From: Falsiroseomonas sp050563545
GTDB lineage: Bacteria; Pseudomonadota; Alphaproteobacteria; Acetobacterales; Acetobacteraceae
Assembly (NCBI RefSeq): GCF_050563545.1
Contig: NZ_JBNXUM010000005.1
Location: 186,001 to 250,000 of the forward strand
Length of the DNA: 64,000 bases
Direction of reading: 5' to 3'
Shown: positions 49,332 to 57,990 of the stretch, one piece after another
Layout of the letters: every line of letters begins with the position of its first letter
Position numbering within the stretch: the stretch's first letter is position 1
The notes under the pieces: generated by a model
The model's input: only the letters and a program-made list of their open reading frames with translations
Database searches by the model: none
What the model was told of the DNA's origin: nothing
Translations under genes and position numbers: made by a program

Positions 49332-50073
49332 CGAGGGCGAGACGCCGGCCGGGGAGCCGGCGGAGAGCGTGGCGGGGGTGGAGGCGGAGGCGGTGCCCGT
49401 GGAGGCCGCGCCGGCGCCTGAGCCCGAGATCGTCCCCGCGACACCCGAGGCGATCCGGATCGCGGAGGCGCTGCTCTTCGCCTCCGACCGGCCGGTCGCG
49501 CCGCAGCGCCTGCAGCAGGTGCTGCCGGAGGGCCAGCAGGCGCCGGTGGTCCTGGCCGCGCTCGGCCAGGCACTGGAGGGCAGGGGGGTCGTGCTGGCCG
49601 AGGTCGCCGGCGGTTGGGCGCTGCGCACCGCGCCGGACCTGGCGCCGGCGCTGACCCGCGTCGTCGAGGTCCCGCGCCGCCTGCCGCGCGTGGCGATGGA
49701 GACGCTGGCGGTGATCGCCTGGCACCAACCCGTGACGCGCGCGGAGGTCGAGGAGATCCGCGGCGCCGGCCTGTCCCAGGCGACGCTTGAGGCGCTGCTT
49801 GAGCATGGGCTGATCCAGCCCAAGGGGCACAAGGAGGTGCCGGGGCGGCCGACGCTGTGGGGGACGACGCAGCGCTTCCTCGAGCAGTTCGGGCTGACCT
49901 CGCTCAAGGACCTGCCGAAGCGGGAGGAGCTGGTCAGCGCGGAGGCCGCGGCGCCGCTGCTTTCGGCGGCGGAAGCGGCCGGCGAGGAGGCTGGCGCCGA
50001 GGACCCGGCCGGCGAGGGGACTGTAGAGCCCCGGCCGGAGGCGCCGGCGGAGACCGACGACGCCGTCCGGTGA
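49315..50073 (+). CDS. scpB: Segregation and condensation protein B
   Basis: This 252-residue winged-helix protein binds ScpA in the condensin complex. The core runs from ATPEAIRIAEALLFASDRPVAP to LPRVAMETLAVIAWHQPVTRAEVEEIRG and VPGRPTLWGTTQRFLEQFGL. Both ends are Ala/Glu/Pro-rich and probably disordered. It overlaps scpA by 17 bases. Confidence 0.94.
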   Translation: MCAPPDEGETPAGEPAESVAGVEAEAVPVEAAPAPEPEIVPATPEAIRIAEALLFASDRPVAPQRLQQVLPEGQQAPVVLAALGQALEGRGVVLAEVAGGWALRTAPDLAPALTRVVEVPRRLPRVAMETLAVIAWHQPVTRAEVEEIRGAGLSQATLEALLEHGLIQPKGHKEVPGRPTLWGTTQRFLEQFGLTSLKDLPKREELVSAEAAAPLLSAAEAAGEEAGAEDPAGEGTVEPRPEAPAETDDAVR

Positions 50074-50220
50074 CCCCCGCCGCCCACGATGGCGGACCGC
50101 TTGCGGGCCGAGGCCGCGAACGAGGCCCGCGCACCACCCGCCTTGGCGACCCGCCCACCAGCCGCATGCGCGAAAGCCAAGGCCGCGGATGCGGCCGCCG
50201 GCGCCTGAGGCTCCAATAAC

Positions 50221-51291
50221 TTGAGCATCGCCTTCGACCACGTCAGCCACAGCTACCCCGAGCGGGGGCGGGTCCTGCGCGACCTATCGCTGGCCGCCAG
50301 GCCCGGCGAGATCGTCTGCCTGCTCGGACCCTCGGGCTGCGGGAAGACGACGCTGCTGCGCCTGGCCTCGGGGCTCGAGCCCCTGCAGGCCGGGCGGATC
50401 ACGCTGGACGGGCAGACCATCGCCGAGCCCGGCCGGGACGTCCCGCCGGAGCGGCGCGGCGTCGGCTATGTCTTCCAGGACTACGCGCTCTTCCCCCATC
50501 TGACCGTCGAGGACAACGTCGCCTTCGGCCTGCGCTTCGTCCCGCGCGGGCAGCGGAAGTGGCGGATCATGGACGCGCTGGCCCGCGTGGGCCTGGAGGC
50601 CTACGCGAACGCCTGGCCGCACATGCTCTCGGGCGGGCAGCAGCAGCGCGTGGCGCTGGCCCGCGCGCTCGCCCCGCGCCCCGCCGTCCTGCTGCTCGAC
50701 GAGGCCTTCGCGAGCCTCGATGCAAGGCTGCGGGAACAGGTTCGCGACGACACGCTGCATGTCTTGCAGGAGGCCGGCATCGCCACCCTCATCGTCACCC
50801 ATGACGCGGAGGAGGCGATGTTCATGGCCGACCGCATCGCCCTGATGAACGAGGGGCGGATCGAGCAGCTCGGCACGCCGGAGGAGCTGTATCTCTCGCC
50901 GGAGACGCGCTTCGTCGCGACCTTCCTCGGCGAGGTGAACCGGCTGCCCGCCCGGATGCGCGGCAGCCGCGCTGAGACGCCGATCGGCACGCTCGACCTC
51001 GGCAACCGGCTGCCCGCCCGCCTGCCGGGGGAGGAAGGCGCGGCGGTGGAGGTGCTGCTGCGGCCGGAGGGGCTGCGGGTGCAGGACGGCGGCGGCACCG
51101 CGGCCGAGGTCGAGGCCTGCCGGCTGCTCGGTGCGACGACGCTGGTCCACCTGGCGGTCCCGGACGGGCAGGGGGGGCTGCTGCACCTGCACGCCCGGCT
51201 TCCGCCGGGGATCCGGCTCACCCGGGGGGAGAAGGTGACGGTTTCGATGGATGCCGAGCGGGCCTTCGTATTCCCCCCGGAGTCACCCTAG
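50221..51291 (+). CDS. ABC importer ATPase, iron(III)/spermidine-like type
   Basis: This 356-residue nucleotide-binding protein of the FbpC/PotA group has Walker A GPSGCGKTT, signature LSGGQQQRVALARAL, Walker B LLLDEAFASLD, H-loop THDAEEAMF and a C-terminal TOBE-like domain (LRPEGLRV). The TTG start at 50221 gives the typical opening. No permease or binding protein is adjacent; it sits where many relatives have tatA. The preceding 147 bases show no gene. Confidence 0.9.
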   Translation: MSIAFDHVSHSYPERGRVLRDLSLAARPGEIVCLLGPSGCGKTTLLRLASGLEPLQAGRITLDGQTIAEPGRDVPPERRGVGYVFQDYALFPHLTVEDNVAFGLRFVPRGQRKWRIMDALARVGLEAYANAWPHMLSGGQQQRVALARALAPRPAVLLLDEAFASLDARLREQVRDDTLHVLQEAGIATLIVTHDAEEAMFMADRIALMNEGRIEQLGTPEELYLSPETRFVATFLGEVNRLPARMRGSRAETPIGTLDLGNRLPARLPGEEGAAVEVLLRPEGLRVQDGGGTAAEVEACRLLGATTLVHLAVPDGQGGLLHLHARLPPGIRLTRGEKVTVSMDAERAFVFPPESP

Positions 51292-51375
51292 ATAACAGGC
51301 GCCCGCATTGGCGCGGCGCGGCCTTCCTGCTAACGGGATCGGCCCGCCGCGCATGCAGGCGGGGCAAGGGGAACG

Positions 51376-51948
51376 ATGCTCGGTCTCGACTGGACGGAAC
51401 TCGCGCTGATCGCGGTAGTCGCGGTGGTCGTCATCGGCCCCAAGGACCTGCCGGATGCCGTGCGCGGGGTCGCCAAGGGCATCCAGAAGCTCCGCCGCAT
51501 GGCCGGCGAGCTGCAGACCCAGCTCGACGAGGTCGTACGCGAGGCCAAGCTCGAAGACGTGCGCAGCCAGATCAACGAGATCCGCAACTTCGACTTCCGC
51601 TCCGTCGTGGAGAAGGAGATCGACAAGGACGGATCGCTGCGGAAGACCTTCACCGAGGACCCGATCGGCAACCCGCTGCGCGACGCCTTCACCCAGCAGG
51701 CGCCGGCGCATGGCGCCGAGGTGACGCCACCACCCCAGCCCGGGACGGCATCCGACCCGGAACCGCCGCCGCCGCCCGAAGCCCCCGCCTTCGTGCCGCC
51801 CGCGGTCGCCAGCGCCGCGGCGCCTGTCGCCGCGCCGAGTGCCGAGCCGGTTGCCGTGCCCAGCGCGCCGCCCGCCACGCCCGCCGCCGCGCCGGCCCCC
51901 GCGACGGTCCCCGGGCCGACCGCGCCCGCCGGCTCCAACGCGGCCTGA
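51376..51948 (+). CDS. tatB: Twin-arginine translocase subunit TatB
   Basis: This 190-residue protein has the short N-terminal membrane helix LALIAVVAVVVIGPKDLPDAVRG, the TatB amphipathic helix and a long Pro/Ala-rich tail. With TatC it forms the receptor for Tat signal peptides such as those of the haloperoxidase- and RidA-like proteins here. tatA is not next to it. Confidence 0.94.
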   Translation: MLGLDWTELALIAVVAVVVIGPKDLPDAVRGVAKGIQKLRRMAGELQTQLDEVVREAKLEDVRSQINEIRNFDFRSVVEKEIDKDGSLRKTFTEDPIGNPLRDAFTQQAPAHGAEVTPPPQPGTASDPEPPPPPEAPAFVPPAVASAAAPVAAPSAEPVAVPSAPPATPAAAPAPATVPGPTAPAGSNAA

Positions 51949-51966
51949 GATCCGGAAGACCGCACC

Positions 51967-52761
51967 GTGGCGCGTGACGAGACCGATACGATCGACGACA
52001 AGCCGATGCCGTTGATCGACCACCTGATGGAGCTGCGCCAGCGGCTTCTGTGGTCGATCGGGGCGTTCATCATCGCCTTCGTCATCTGCTACTACTTCTC
52101 GAAGCAGATCTACGGCTTCCTGGCGCAGCCGCTGGCCGACATCCTGGCGCACCAGGGCGGCGGCGACCGGCGGATGATCTTCACCGCGCTCTACGAGGCC
52201 TTCTTCACCTACCTCAAGGTCGCCTTCTTCGGCGCGGTGTTCTTCAGCTTTCCGATGTGGGCGACGCAGCTCTGGCTGTTCATCGCGCCCGGCCTCTACA
52301 AGAGCGAGAAGAGGGCGATCACGCCCTTCCTCGTCGCCTCGCCCTTCCTGTTCGTCGCCGGCGCGGCGCTGGCCTACTACTTCATCTTCCCGCTGGCCTG
52401 GAAGTTCTTCATCAGCTTCGAGACGCCGTCCGATGGCGGCTTCATCCCGATCCAGCTCGAGGCGAAGGTCAGCGAATACCTGTCGCTGGTCATGCACATG
52501 ATCCTGGCCTTCGGCATCGCCTTCCAGTTGCCGGTGCTGCTGACGCTGCTGGCGCGGGTCGGAATCGTGCAGGTGGAGACGCTGAAGAAGGGCAGGCGCT
52601 ACGCCGTGGTCATCATGTTCATCGTCGCCGCCGTCATCACGCCGCCCGACATCATCAGCCAGATCGGCCTCGCGATCCCGCTGATGCTGCTCTACGAGAT
52701 TTCGATCATCGCCGCGACGCTCATGCTGCGCGGGCAGAAGAAGGACGATGGGTCGTCATGA
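51967..52761 (+). CDS. tatC: Twin-arginine translocase subunit TatC
   Basis: This 264-residue six-helix membrane protein has MPLIDHLMELRQRLLWS (conserved LMELRxRL), VFFSFPMWATQLWLFIAPGLYKSEK and AFGIAFQLPVLLTLLARVGI. It binds the twin-arginine motif. The GTG start at 51967 fits. It follows tatB by 18 bases. Confidence 0.97.
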   Translation: MARDETDTIDDKPMPLIDHLMELRQRLLWSIGAFIIAFVICYYFSKQIYGFLAQPLADILAHQGGGDRRMIFTALYEAFFTYLKVAFFGAVFFSFPMWATQLWLFIAPGLYKSEKRAITPFLVASPFLFVAGAALAYYFIFPLAWKFFISFETPSDGGFIPIQLEAKVSEYLSLVMHMILAFGIAFQLPVLLTLLARVGIVQVETLKKGRRYAVVIMFIVAAVITPPDIISQIGLAIPLMLLYEISIIAATLMLRGQKKDDGSS

Positions 52762-52861
52762 CGCCGAGGCCGGGCTTTCGCCTCAAGAGAATGCCGTGAC
52801 GGGCGGGCCGGGGCTGCGAGAGGAACAGGCCGGCTTCGGCGGCGTCGTCCGCGATGAGGAC

Positions 52862-53191
52862 ATGTACGACGTGACGAACCTCTCGACGCGCCGCACAGGA
52901 CTTCGCGGAGTGGTCTATTGCTCGACGGCGCAGGGGCAGCACGGGCCGCGCGTCAAATGGTATCCGGGCCGCCCGGGGCGCGAGACTCCCTGCCTGGTCG
53001 TGACGCTGGAGAGCCCGCCGCGGACCATCAACCAGGGCCTTCCGCCCCGCGTCGCGAGGGACGCCGAGCACGCGACCATCGCCTGGGTCGAGCTGAACCG
53101 CGACGCGCTGCTCGGCTACTGGAACGACGGGCTGGGCTGGACCGAGGAGGAGCACGATGCCTTCCTTGACGGCCTTCGGAAGCTCCCCTAG
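52862..53191 (+). CDS. Unknown small protein between tatC and serS
   Basis: The protein, from ATG 52862 (or from GTG 52796 or ATG 52748 with extra N-terminus), is about 109 residues: MYDVTNLSTRRTGLRGVVYCSTAQ, VKWYPGRPGRETPCLVVTLESPPR and AWVELNRDALLGYWNDGLGWTEEEHDAFLDGLRKLP. It resembles small proteins encoded near phage or toxin genes that begin ..NLSTRRTGLP; I do not know a function. Its frame and GC3 are good. Confidence 0.6.
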   Translation: MYDVTNLSTRRTGLRGVVYCSTAQGQHGPRVKWYPGRPGRETPCLVVTLESPPRTINQGLPPRVARDAEHATIAWVELNRDALLGYWNDGLGWTEEEHDAFLDGLRKLP

Positions 53192-53241
53192 CCCGGTCAG
53201 TACGCCGCGGCGCGCGGCAACGCTGCAACGGGTTCTCGATC

Positions 53242-54519
53242 ATGCATGACATCCGTGCGCTGCGGGCCGATCCCGCGGCCTTCGACGCCGCGCTGGCGCG
53301 GCGTGGCCTGCCGCCGACAGCAGAAGAACTGCTGAAGATCGACACTGCGCTCCGGAAGGCGACCACGGAACTTCAGGCAGGTCTTGCTCGCAAGAACGCG
53401 CTGTCGAAGGCGATTGGCGCGGCTATGCGCGCTGGAAACAAGCAGGAAGCTGAACGGCTGAAGGCCGAAGCCGAAGCGATCGTCTATTGGGAAGGGCATA
53501 TGAGCCCGGAATCGCTCGACGTGCTCTTGCGCAGCCAACTCGAAGAACTGCCCAACCGCCTGGATCCCGACGTGCCCGACGGCGCCGACGAAAGCGCCAA
53601 TGTCGTCCTGCATGTCCATGGCGAGCCCCGCCAGCTCAACTTCCCGCCGAAGCAGCATTTCGAGATCGGCGAGGCGCTGGGGCTGATGGATTTCGCCACG
53701 GCGTCGAAGCTCGCCGGCGCGCGCTTCACCGTGCTGAAGGGCGCGCTCGCCAGGCTCGAGCGCGCGCTGGGGCAGTGGATGATCAACCTCCACACCGAGG
53801 AGCACGGCTACACGGAGGCGACCGTCCCCTACCTCGTGAACGACGCCACGATGTACGGCACGGGGCAGCTGCCGAAATTCGCCGACGACCTCTTCCGCAC
53901 GACCGACGGCCGCTGGCTGATCCCGACCGCGGAGGTGCCGCTGACCAACTTCGTCCGCGGCGAGATCCTCGACCCCGCGGCGCTGCCGATCAGGCTCACC
54001 TCGCTGACGCCCTGCTTCCGGTCGGAAGCGGGTGCCGCCGGGCGCGACACGCGGGGGATGCTGCGCCAGCACCAGTTCCTGAAGGTCGAGCTCGTCTCGA
54101 TCGTGGCGCCGGACCAATCGGCCGAGGAGCATGAGCGCATGACGGCCTGCGCGGAGCGCGTGCTGACGGCGCTGGGGCTGACCTGGCGGCGGATCGTGCT
54201 GTCGGCCGGCGATACCGGCTTCGGCGCGGCGAAGACCTACGACCTCGAGGTCTGGCTGCCGGGCCAGCAGGCTTGGCGCGAGATCTCCTCCTGCTCCAAC
54301 TGCCGGGACTTCCAGGCGCGGCGGATGGAGGCACGCTTCCGGCCGACCGGCGGGAAGGGCACGGAGTTCCTGCATACGCTGAACGGGTCGGGCGTGGCGG
54401 TCGGCCGCGCGCTGATCGCGCTGCTGGAGACGCACCAGCAGGCCGATGGCTCGGTCGCGATCCCGGAGGTGCTGCGGCCCTTCATGGGTGGGCTCGAGGC
54501 GATCCGCCCGGCGGGCTGA
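53242..54519 (+). CDS. serS: Serine-tRNA ligase
   Basis: This 425-residue class II synthetase has the N-terminal coiled coil (LKIDTALRKATTELQAGLARKNALSKAIG), motif 2 LTPCFRSEAGAAGRDTRGMLRQHQF and motif 3 GSGVAVGRALIALLETHQQADGSVAIPEVLRPFMGG. Length and motifs are complete. Confidence 0.97.
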   Translation: MHDIRALRADPAAFDAALARRGLPPTAEELLKIDTALRKATTELQAGLARKNALSKAIGAAMRAGNKQEAERLKAEAEAIVYWEGHMSPESLDVLLRSQLEELPNRLDPDVPDGADESANVVLHVHGEPRQLNFPPKQHFEIGEALGLMDFATASKLAGARFTVLKGALARLERALGQWMINLHTEEHGYTEATVPYLVNDATMYGTGQLPKFADDLFRTTDGRWLIPTAEVPLTNFVRGEILDPAALPIRLTSLTPCFRSEAGAAGRDTRGMLRQHQFLKVELVSIVAPDQSAEEHERMTACAERVLTALGLTWRRIVLSAGDTGFGAAKTYDLEVWLPGQQAWREISSCSNCRDFQARRMEARFRPTGGKGTEFLHTLNGSGVAVGRALIALLETHQQADGSVAIPEVLRPFMGGLEAIRPAG

Positions 54520-54545
54520 ACGGCGCGAAGGCGGGTTTGAACCGG

Positions 54546-54569
54546 AAGGGGCGCCTCGCGGCGCCCCTT
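54546..54569. terminator. Hairpin between convergent serS and small membrane gene
   Basis: AAGGGGCGCC and GGCGCCCCTT form a perfect ten-base stem with TCGC loop, 27 bases after serS and eight before the end of the convergent gene. It could terminate both. Confidence 0.7.
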
Positions 54570-54576
54570 CGTCGTC

Positions 54577-54822
54577 TCAGCCGGATTCGCCGGCGATCTC
54601 CGCCGAGCCGATATCCACCTGGCGCGGGCGGCTGTGCTCGTCGAGCCAGATCATGATGTAGGAGGAGAAGCTGATCAGGACGAACCCCACGATACCCTGG
54701 CCGATATAGAAGGCCGCGATTCCCGCGAGGCCGCTGATCGCGATGGCCGGCCAGGGCCGTGCGAAGGCCGCGCGGAAGACGACCGCCAGCGGCGAGAGGA
54801 TCAGCCCGAAGATTGCGTTCAT
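54577..54822 (-). CDS. Small membrane protein
   Basis: This 81-residue protein (ATG 54822) has hydrophobic helices IFGLILSPLAVVFRAAF, AIAISGLAGIAAFYIG and GFVLISFSSYIMIWLDE, then an acidic tail. A CTTACG-pair operator-like site lies about 75 bases upstream, shared with the RND efflux promoter. Function unknown. Confidence 0.65.
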   Translation of the reverse strand: MNAIFGLILSPLAVVFRAAFARPWPAIAISGLAGIAAFYIGQGIVGFVLISFSSYIMIWLDEHSRPRQVDIGSAEIAGESG

Positions 54823-54895
54823 GGAGTTCCTTCCTCGGCCCGGGGCGCGCCTGGCTGGCGCACGCCGCGCAGGCGGCCACACTCCGGGGTGGAAC

Positions 54896-54912
54896 CTTAC
54901 GGCTGGCTTACG
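54896..54912. promoter_or_regulatory. CTTACG-N5-CTTACG site upstream of small membrane gene
   Basis: CTTACG at 54896-54901 and again at 54907-54912, separated by GCTGG. The 11-base repeat spacing is that of OmpR-family operators, and the same motif pair lies in the RND intergenic region at 61651. Confidence 0.6.
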
Positions 54913-54963
54913 GATCGCCGGCCTGGGCTCAAGTTCATCGCCTCGCCACCCCAGACGCCGCCG

Positions 54964-55827
54964 TCAGGCCGCGATCCCGACGCCGAGCCGCCCGGCCAGG
55001 TCCTGGATGAACTGCCAGGCGACGCGCCCCGAGCGCCCGCCGCGGGTGACCGACCACTCGACGGCGGCGGCGTGCAGCTCCTCCGGCCCGATCGGCAGGC
55101 CGAAGGTCGCGGCATAGCCCTCGATCATCGCGAAGAACGTGTCCTGGTCGCAGTTGTGGAAACCGATCCAGAGCCCGAAGCGGTCGGACAGGCTGACCTT
55201 CTCCTCGACTGATTCGCCGGGACTGATGGCGGTGCTGCGCTCGTTCTCGATCATGTCGCGCGGCATCAGGTGGCGGCGGTTCGAGGTGGCGTAGAACAGC
55301 ACATTGGCCGGCCGCCCCTCGATGCCGCCGTCGAGCACCGACTTCAGCGCCTTGTAGTCCGCATCCTCCTTCTCGAAGGACAGGTCGTCGCAGAAGACCA
55401 GGCAGCGCCGGGTTTCCTCGCGGAGGATGTTGAGGAGGTCCGGGAGGGTGCGGATGTCCTCGCGGTGGATCTCGATCAGCGCGAGGGAGCCCGGCGCCGC
55501 CGCGTTGGCCGCAGCATGCGCGGCCTTCACGAGCGACGACTTGCCCATGCCCCGCGCGCCCCAGAGCATCGCGTTGTTGGCTGGAAGCCCGCGTGCGAAG
55601 CGGAGCGTGTTGTCCAGCAGGATCTGCTTCTGCCGCTCCACCCCCTTCAGCAGGACGATGTCCACCGCCGAGACGCGCCGCACCGGCGCCAGGCGCGGCG
55701 TGGGCAGGGGATGCCAGACGAAGGCGTCCGCCGCGCCCATGTCGGGGCGCGCGGGCAGCGGCGGGGCCATGCGCTCCAGGGCTTCCGCGATGCGGGCGAG
55801 CAGGGCGGTGTCGGGTCTGTCGGACAA
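54964..55827 (-). CDS. DUF815 AAA-type ATPase
   Basis: This protein of about 287 residues (TTG 55827; ATG 55770 or 55740 also possible) has Walker A ARGMGKSSLVKAAHAAAN, Walker B CLVFCDDLSFEKEDADYKALKSVLDGG and VLFYATSNRRHLMPRDMIENE. The family is widespread and uncharacterised, with an IstB/DnaA-like AAA core. It is divergent from yajC. Confidence 0.88.
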   Translation of the reverse strand: MSDRPDTALLARIAEALERMAPPLPARPDMGAADAFVWHPLPTPRLAPVRRVSAVDIVLLKGVERQKQILLDNTLRFARGLPANNAMLWGARGMGKSSLVKAAHAAANAAAPGSLALIEIHREDIRTLPDLLNILREETRRCLVFCDDLSFEKEDADYKALKSVLDGGIEGRPANVLFYATSNRRHLMPRDMIENERSTAISPGESVEEKVSLSDRFGLWIGFHNCDQDTFFAMIEGYAATFGLPIGPEELHAAAVEWSVTRGGRSGRVAWQFIQDLAGRLGVGIAA

Positions 55828-55923
55828 GGCAGGAGATCCGGGGCGGGTTGACGCGAGGGGGGCGGAAGCTAGGTTGCGGCCCCGTTCCCCGCAATCCCGA
55901 CAGAGACGGACGCCGGACCGCCC

Positions 55924-56280
55924 ATGTGGATCTCCCCCGCCTACGCCCAGGATGCCGCTGGCGGCACCGCTTCGGTGATCATGCAGCTGTTGCCGCTGAT
56001 CCTGATCTTCGCGGTCTTCTACTTCCTGCTGATCCGCCCCCAGCAGAAGAAGATGAAGGAGCACCGCGAGATGCTCGCCAAGCTCAAGCGCAACGACAAG
56101 GTCGTCACCGGCGGCGGGATCGTCGGCACGATCGCCAAGGTGCGCGACGACAGCGACGAGATCGAGGTCGAGATCGCGCCGAACGTGCGCATCACCGTCC
56201 TGCGCGGCACGATCAGCAGCGTGGTGCAGCCGCCGGGCGCGGCCAATGATTCGAAGCCGGCCGACGCGGCGAAGGCCTGA
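55924..56280 (+). CDS. yajC: Preprotein translocase accessory subunit YajC
   Basis: This 118-residue single-pass protein has LPLILIFAVFYFLLIRPQQKKMKEHREMLAKLKRNDKVVTGGGIVGTI, the YajC hallmark, and a short acidic C-terminal region. It associates with SecDF. secD would often follow but is not here; instead a terminator and sodB follow. Confidence 0.95.
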   Translation: MWISPAYAQDAAGGTASVIMQLLPLILIFAVFYFLLIRPQQKKMKEHREMLAKLKRNDKVVTGGGIVGTIAKVRDDSDEIEVEIAPNVRITVLRGTISSVVQPPGAANDSKPADAAKA

Positions 56281-56310
56281 CCTGCGGCCGCCCGGAACGC
56301 CGGCATGGAA

Positions 56311-56338
56311 AAGGGCGCCGGGTTGCCCCGGCGCCCTT
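56311..56338. terminator. 12-base-stem hairpin between yajC and sodB
   Basis: AAGGGCGCCGGG and CCCGGCGCCCTT are perfect arms with a TTGC loop, between convergent genes, so it probably works in both directions. Confidence 0.75.
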
Positions 56339-56361
56339 CCTGCTCCGCCGCAGCGAAGGCT

Positions 56362-57003
56362 TCAGGCGCTCTGGCCGCTCGTCAGGCCGCCCTTGGCCAT
56401 GAGATCGGCCACGACGTCCCAGTTGACCAGCTTGTCCAGGAAGTTCTGCAGGTAGTTCGGGCGGACGTTGCGGAAATCCAGGTAGTAGGCGTGCTCCCAC
56501 ACGTCCACGCCGAGGATCGGCTTGCCCTCGCCGGTCGAGATCGGGTTGGCGCCGTTCGGCGTCTTGGTGATCTTCAGCTTGCCGTCGCTGCCGAGCACCA
56601 GCCAGGCCCAGCCCGAGCCGAACTGTGTCACGCCGGCCTGCTTGAAGTCCTCCTTGAACTTGGCGAGGCCGCCGAGGTCGCTGTCGATCTTCGACTGCAG
56701 CGCGGCGGGGACGCTCTCGCCATGCGCGCCGCCCGGCGCCATCACCTGCCAGAACAGGATATGGTTGTAGTGCTGGCCGGCCTGGTTCAGCACGGGCGCA
56801 CCTTCCGCACCCGCCTTTCCTGCTTCGGCGCAGATCTGCTCGAGCGACTTGCCCGAAAGGCCCTTGCTCTCGATCAGGCCGTTCAGCGCCGTGACATACG
56901 CATTGTGGTGCTTGCCGTGATGGAGCTCCAGCGTCTCCTGGCACATGCCGTTGGCGGCAAGGGCGGAAGTCGCATAGGGCAGGGGTGGCAGGGTGAAGGG
57001 CAT
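56362..57003 (-). CDS. sodB: Superoxide dismutase, Fe type
   Basis: This 213-residue Fe/Mn-family enzyme has LPPLPYATSALAANGMCQETLELHHGKHHNAYVTALNGL (metal His and gateway His), HYNHILFWQVMAPGG, FGSGWAWLVLGSDGKL and DVWEHAYYLDFRNVRPNYLQNFLDKLVNW (metal Asp/His). Fe specificity is inferred from the residues around FGSGWAWLV. ATG 57003 is the family start. Confidence 0.95.
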   Translation of the reverse strand: MPFTLPPLPYATSALAANGMCQETLELHHGKHHNAYVTALNGLIESKGLSGKSLEQICAEAGKAGAEGAPVLNQAGQHYNHILFWQVMAPGGAHGESVPAALQSKIDSDLGGLAKFKEDFKQAGVTQFGSGWAWLVLGSDGKLKITKTPNGANPISTGEGKPILGVDVWEHAYYLDFRNVRPNYLQNFLDKLVNWDVVADLMAKGGLTSGQSA

Positions 57004-57111
57004 GGGTCTCTCCCGATGGCACGGATCGCCGCCGGCTGACCTAGGCGTGGAGGGGTGGGGCGTCAACCGCGTCGCATTCTGTCCCCCGCGCCGCCCCGCT
57101 ATAGGGACGCC

Positions 57112-57924
57112 ATGGCAGAGACCCCCGCGCTGGCCGGCTTCGTGCGCGCCCATGACCCCGACCGCTTCCTCTGCCTGCTCTTCGCGCCGGCGGCGGGGCG
57201 GGATGCGCTGCTGGCGCTGACCGCCTTCAACCACGAGCTCGCCCGCGCACGGGAAGCCGCGACGCTGCCCATCGCCGCGCTGATTCGCCTGCAATGGTGG
57301 CGCGAGGCGGTCGAGGAAGCCGCTGCCGGCAAGCCCGCCCGCCGGCACGAGGTTGCGGGCCCGCTGCACGCCGCGGTCGCGGCCGGCGCGCTCGACCCAG
57401 CGCTGCTGCTGGCGATGGTGGAGGCGCGGGAGATCGAGGCCGAGGAAGGCGCAATCGCCACCGAACAGGATTTCGTGACCTGGCTGCGCGGCACGGCGGG
57501 CGGCTGGTCGGCCGCCGCCGGGGCGGCGCTCGGCGCGACGGAGGCGCAGAGGGAGATCCTGCGCGCGCTCGGCGCGGCCTACGGGCTGGCCGGCGTGCTG
57601 CGCGCCATGCCCGCGCAGGCGAGGCGCGGCCGCTGCCTGCTGCCGCGCGACCGCCTGGCGCGCCAGGGCCTGACGGCCGAGCAGGCGGTCGCCGCGCCCG
57701 AGGCGCCGCCGCTGCGCGCCCTCGTCGCGGAGATGGCAGCGGAAGGCGCGGTCGCGCTGGCCGGGGCGGATCGCGGCCTGCCGACGGCGCTGGTCGCCGC
57801 GGCGCTCCCCGCGGTGCTGGCCCGGCGCGACCTGGCCCGGCTTGCGGCCGGCGGGATGCCGGAGGGCCGCGGGATCGCCGACCGCCTGGCGGTGACGCTG
57901 GCCGGCCTGCTGGGCAGGGCCTAG
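57112..57924 (+). CDS. Phytoene/squalene-synthase-fold protein (NDUFAF6-like)
   Basis: This 270-residue protein has the trans-isoprenyl synthase fold (LLFAPAAGRDALLALTAFNHELARAREAATLPIAALIRLQWWREAVEEA) but lacks the DxxxD substrate motif of real synthases, like the mitochondrial complex I assembly factor NDUFAF6 and its alphaproteobacterial relatives. A role in complex I assembly is possible. A dispersed repeat begins five bases after its stop. Confidence 0.85.
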   Translation: MAETPALAGFVRAHDPDRFLCLLFAPAAGRDALLALTAFNHELARAREAATLPIAALIRLQWWREAVEEAAAGKPARRHEVAGPLHAAVAAGALDPALLLAMVEAREIEAEEGAIATEQDFVTWLRGTAGGWSAAAGAALGATEAQREILRALGAAYGLAGVLRAMPAQARRGRCLLPRDRLARQGLTAEQAVAAPEAPPLRALVAEMAAEGAVALAGADRGLPTALVAAALPAVLARRDLARLAAGGMPEGRGIADRLAVTLAGLLGRA

Positions 57925-57928
57925 GGCC

Positions 57929-57990
57929 CGGCGATTCACGCTCTTCGTATGCCCGCCTGCGGCGTGCACACTCAGGGCGATCGCGGGCTA
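57929..57990. repeat. Dispersed intergenic repeat, copy C
   Basis: CGGCGATTCACGCTCTTCG to GCGATCGCGGGCTA matches copy A (29641) with only a few changes. It lies between convergent genes, and its terminal CTA is the complement of the response-regulator stop codon. Confidence 0.75.
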
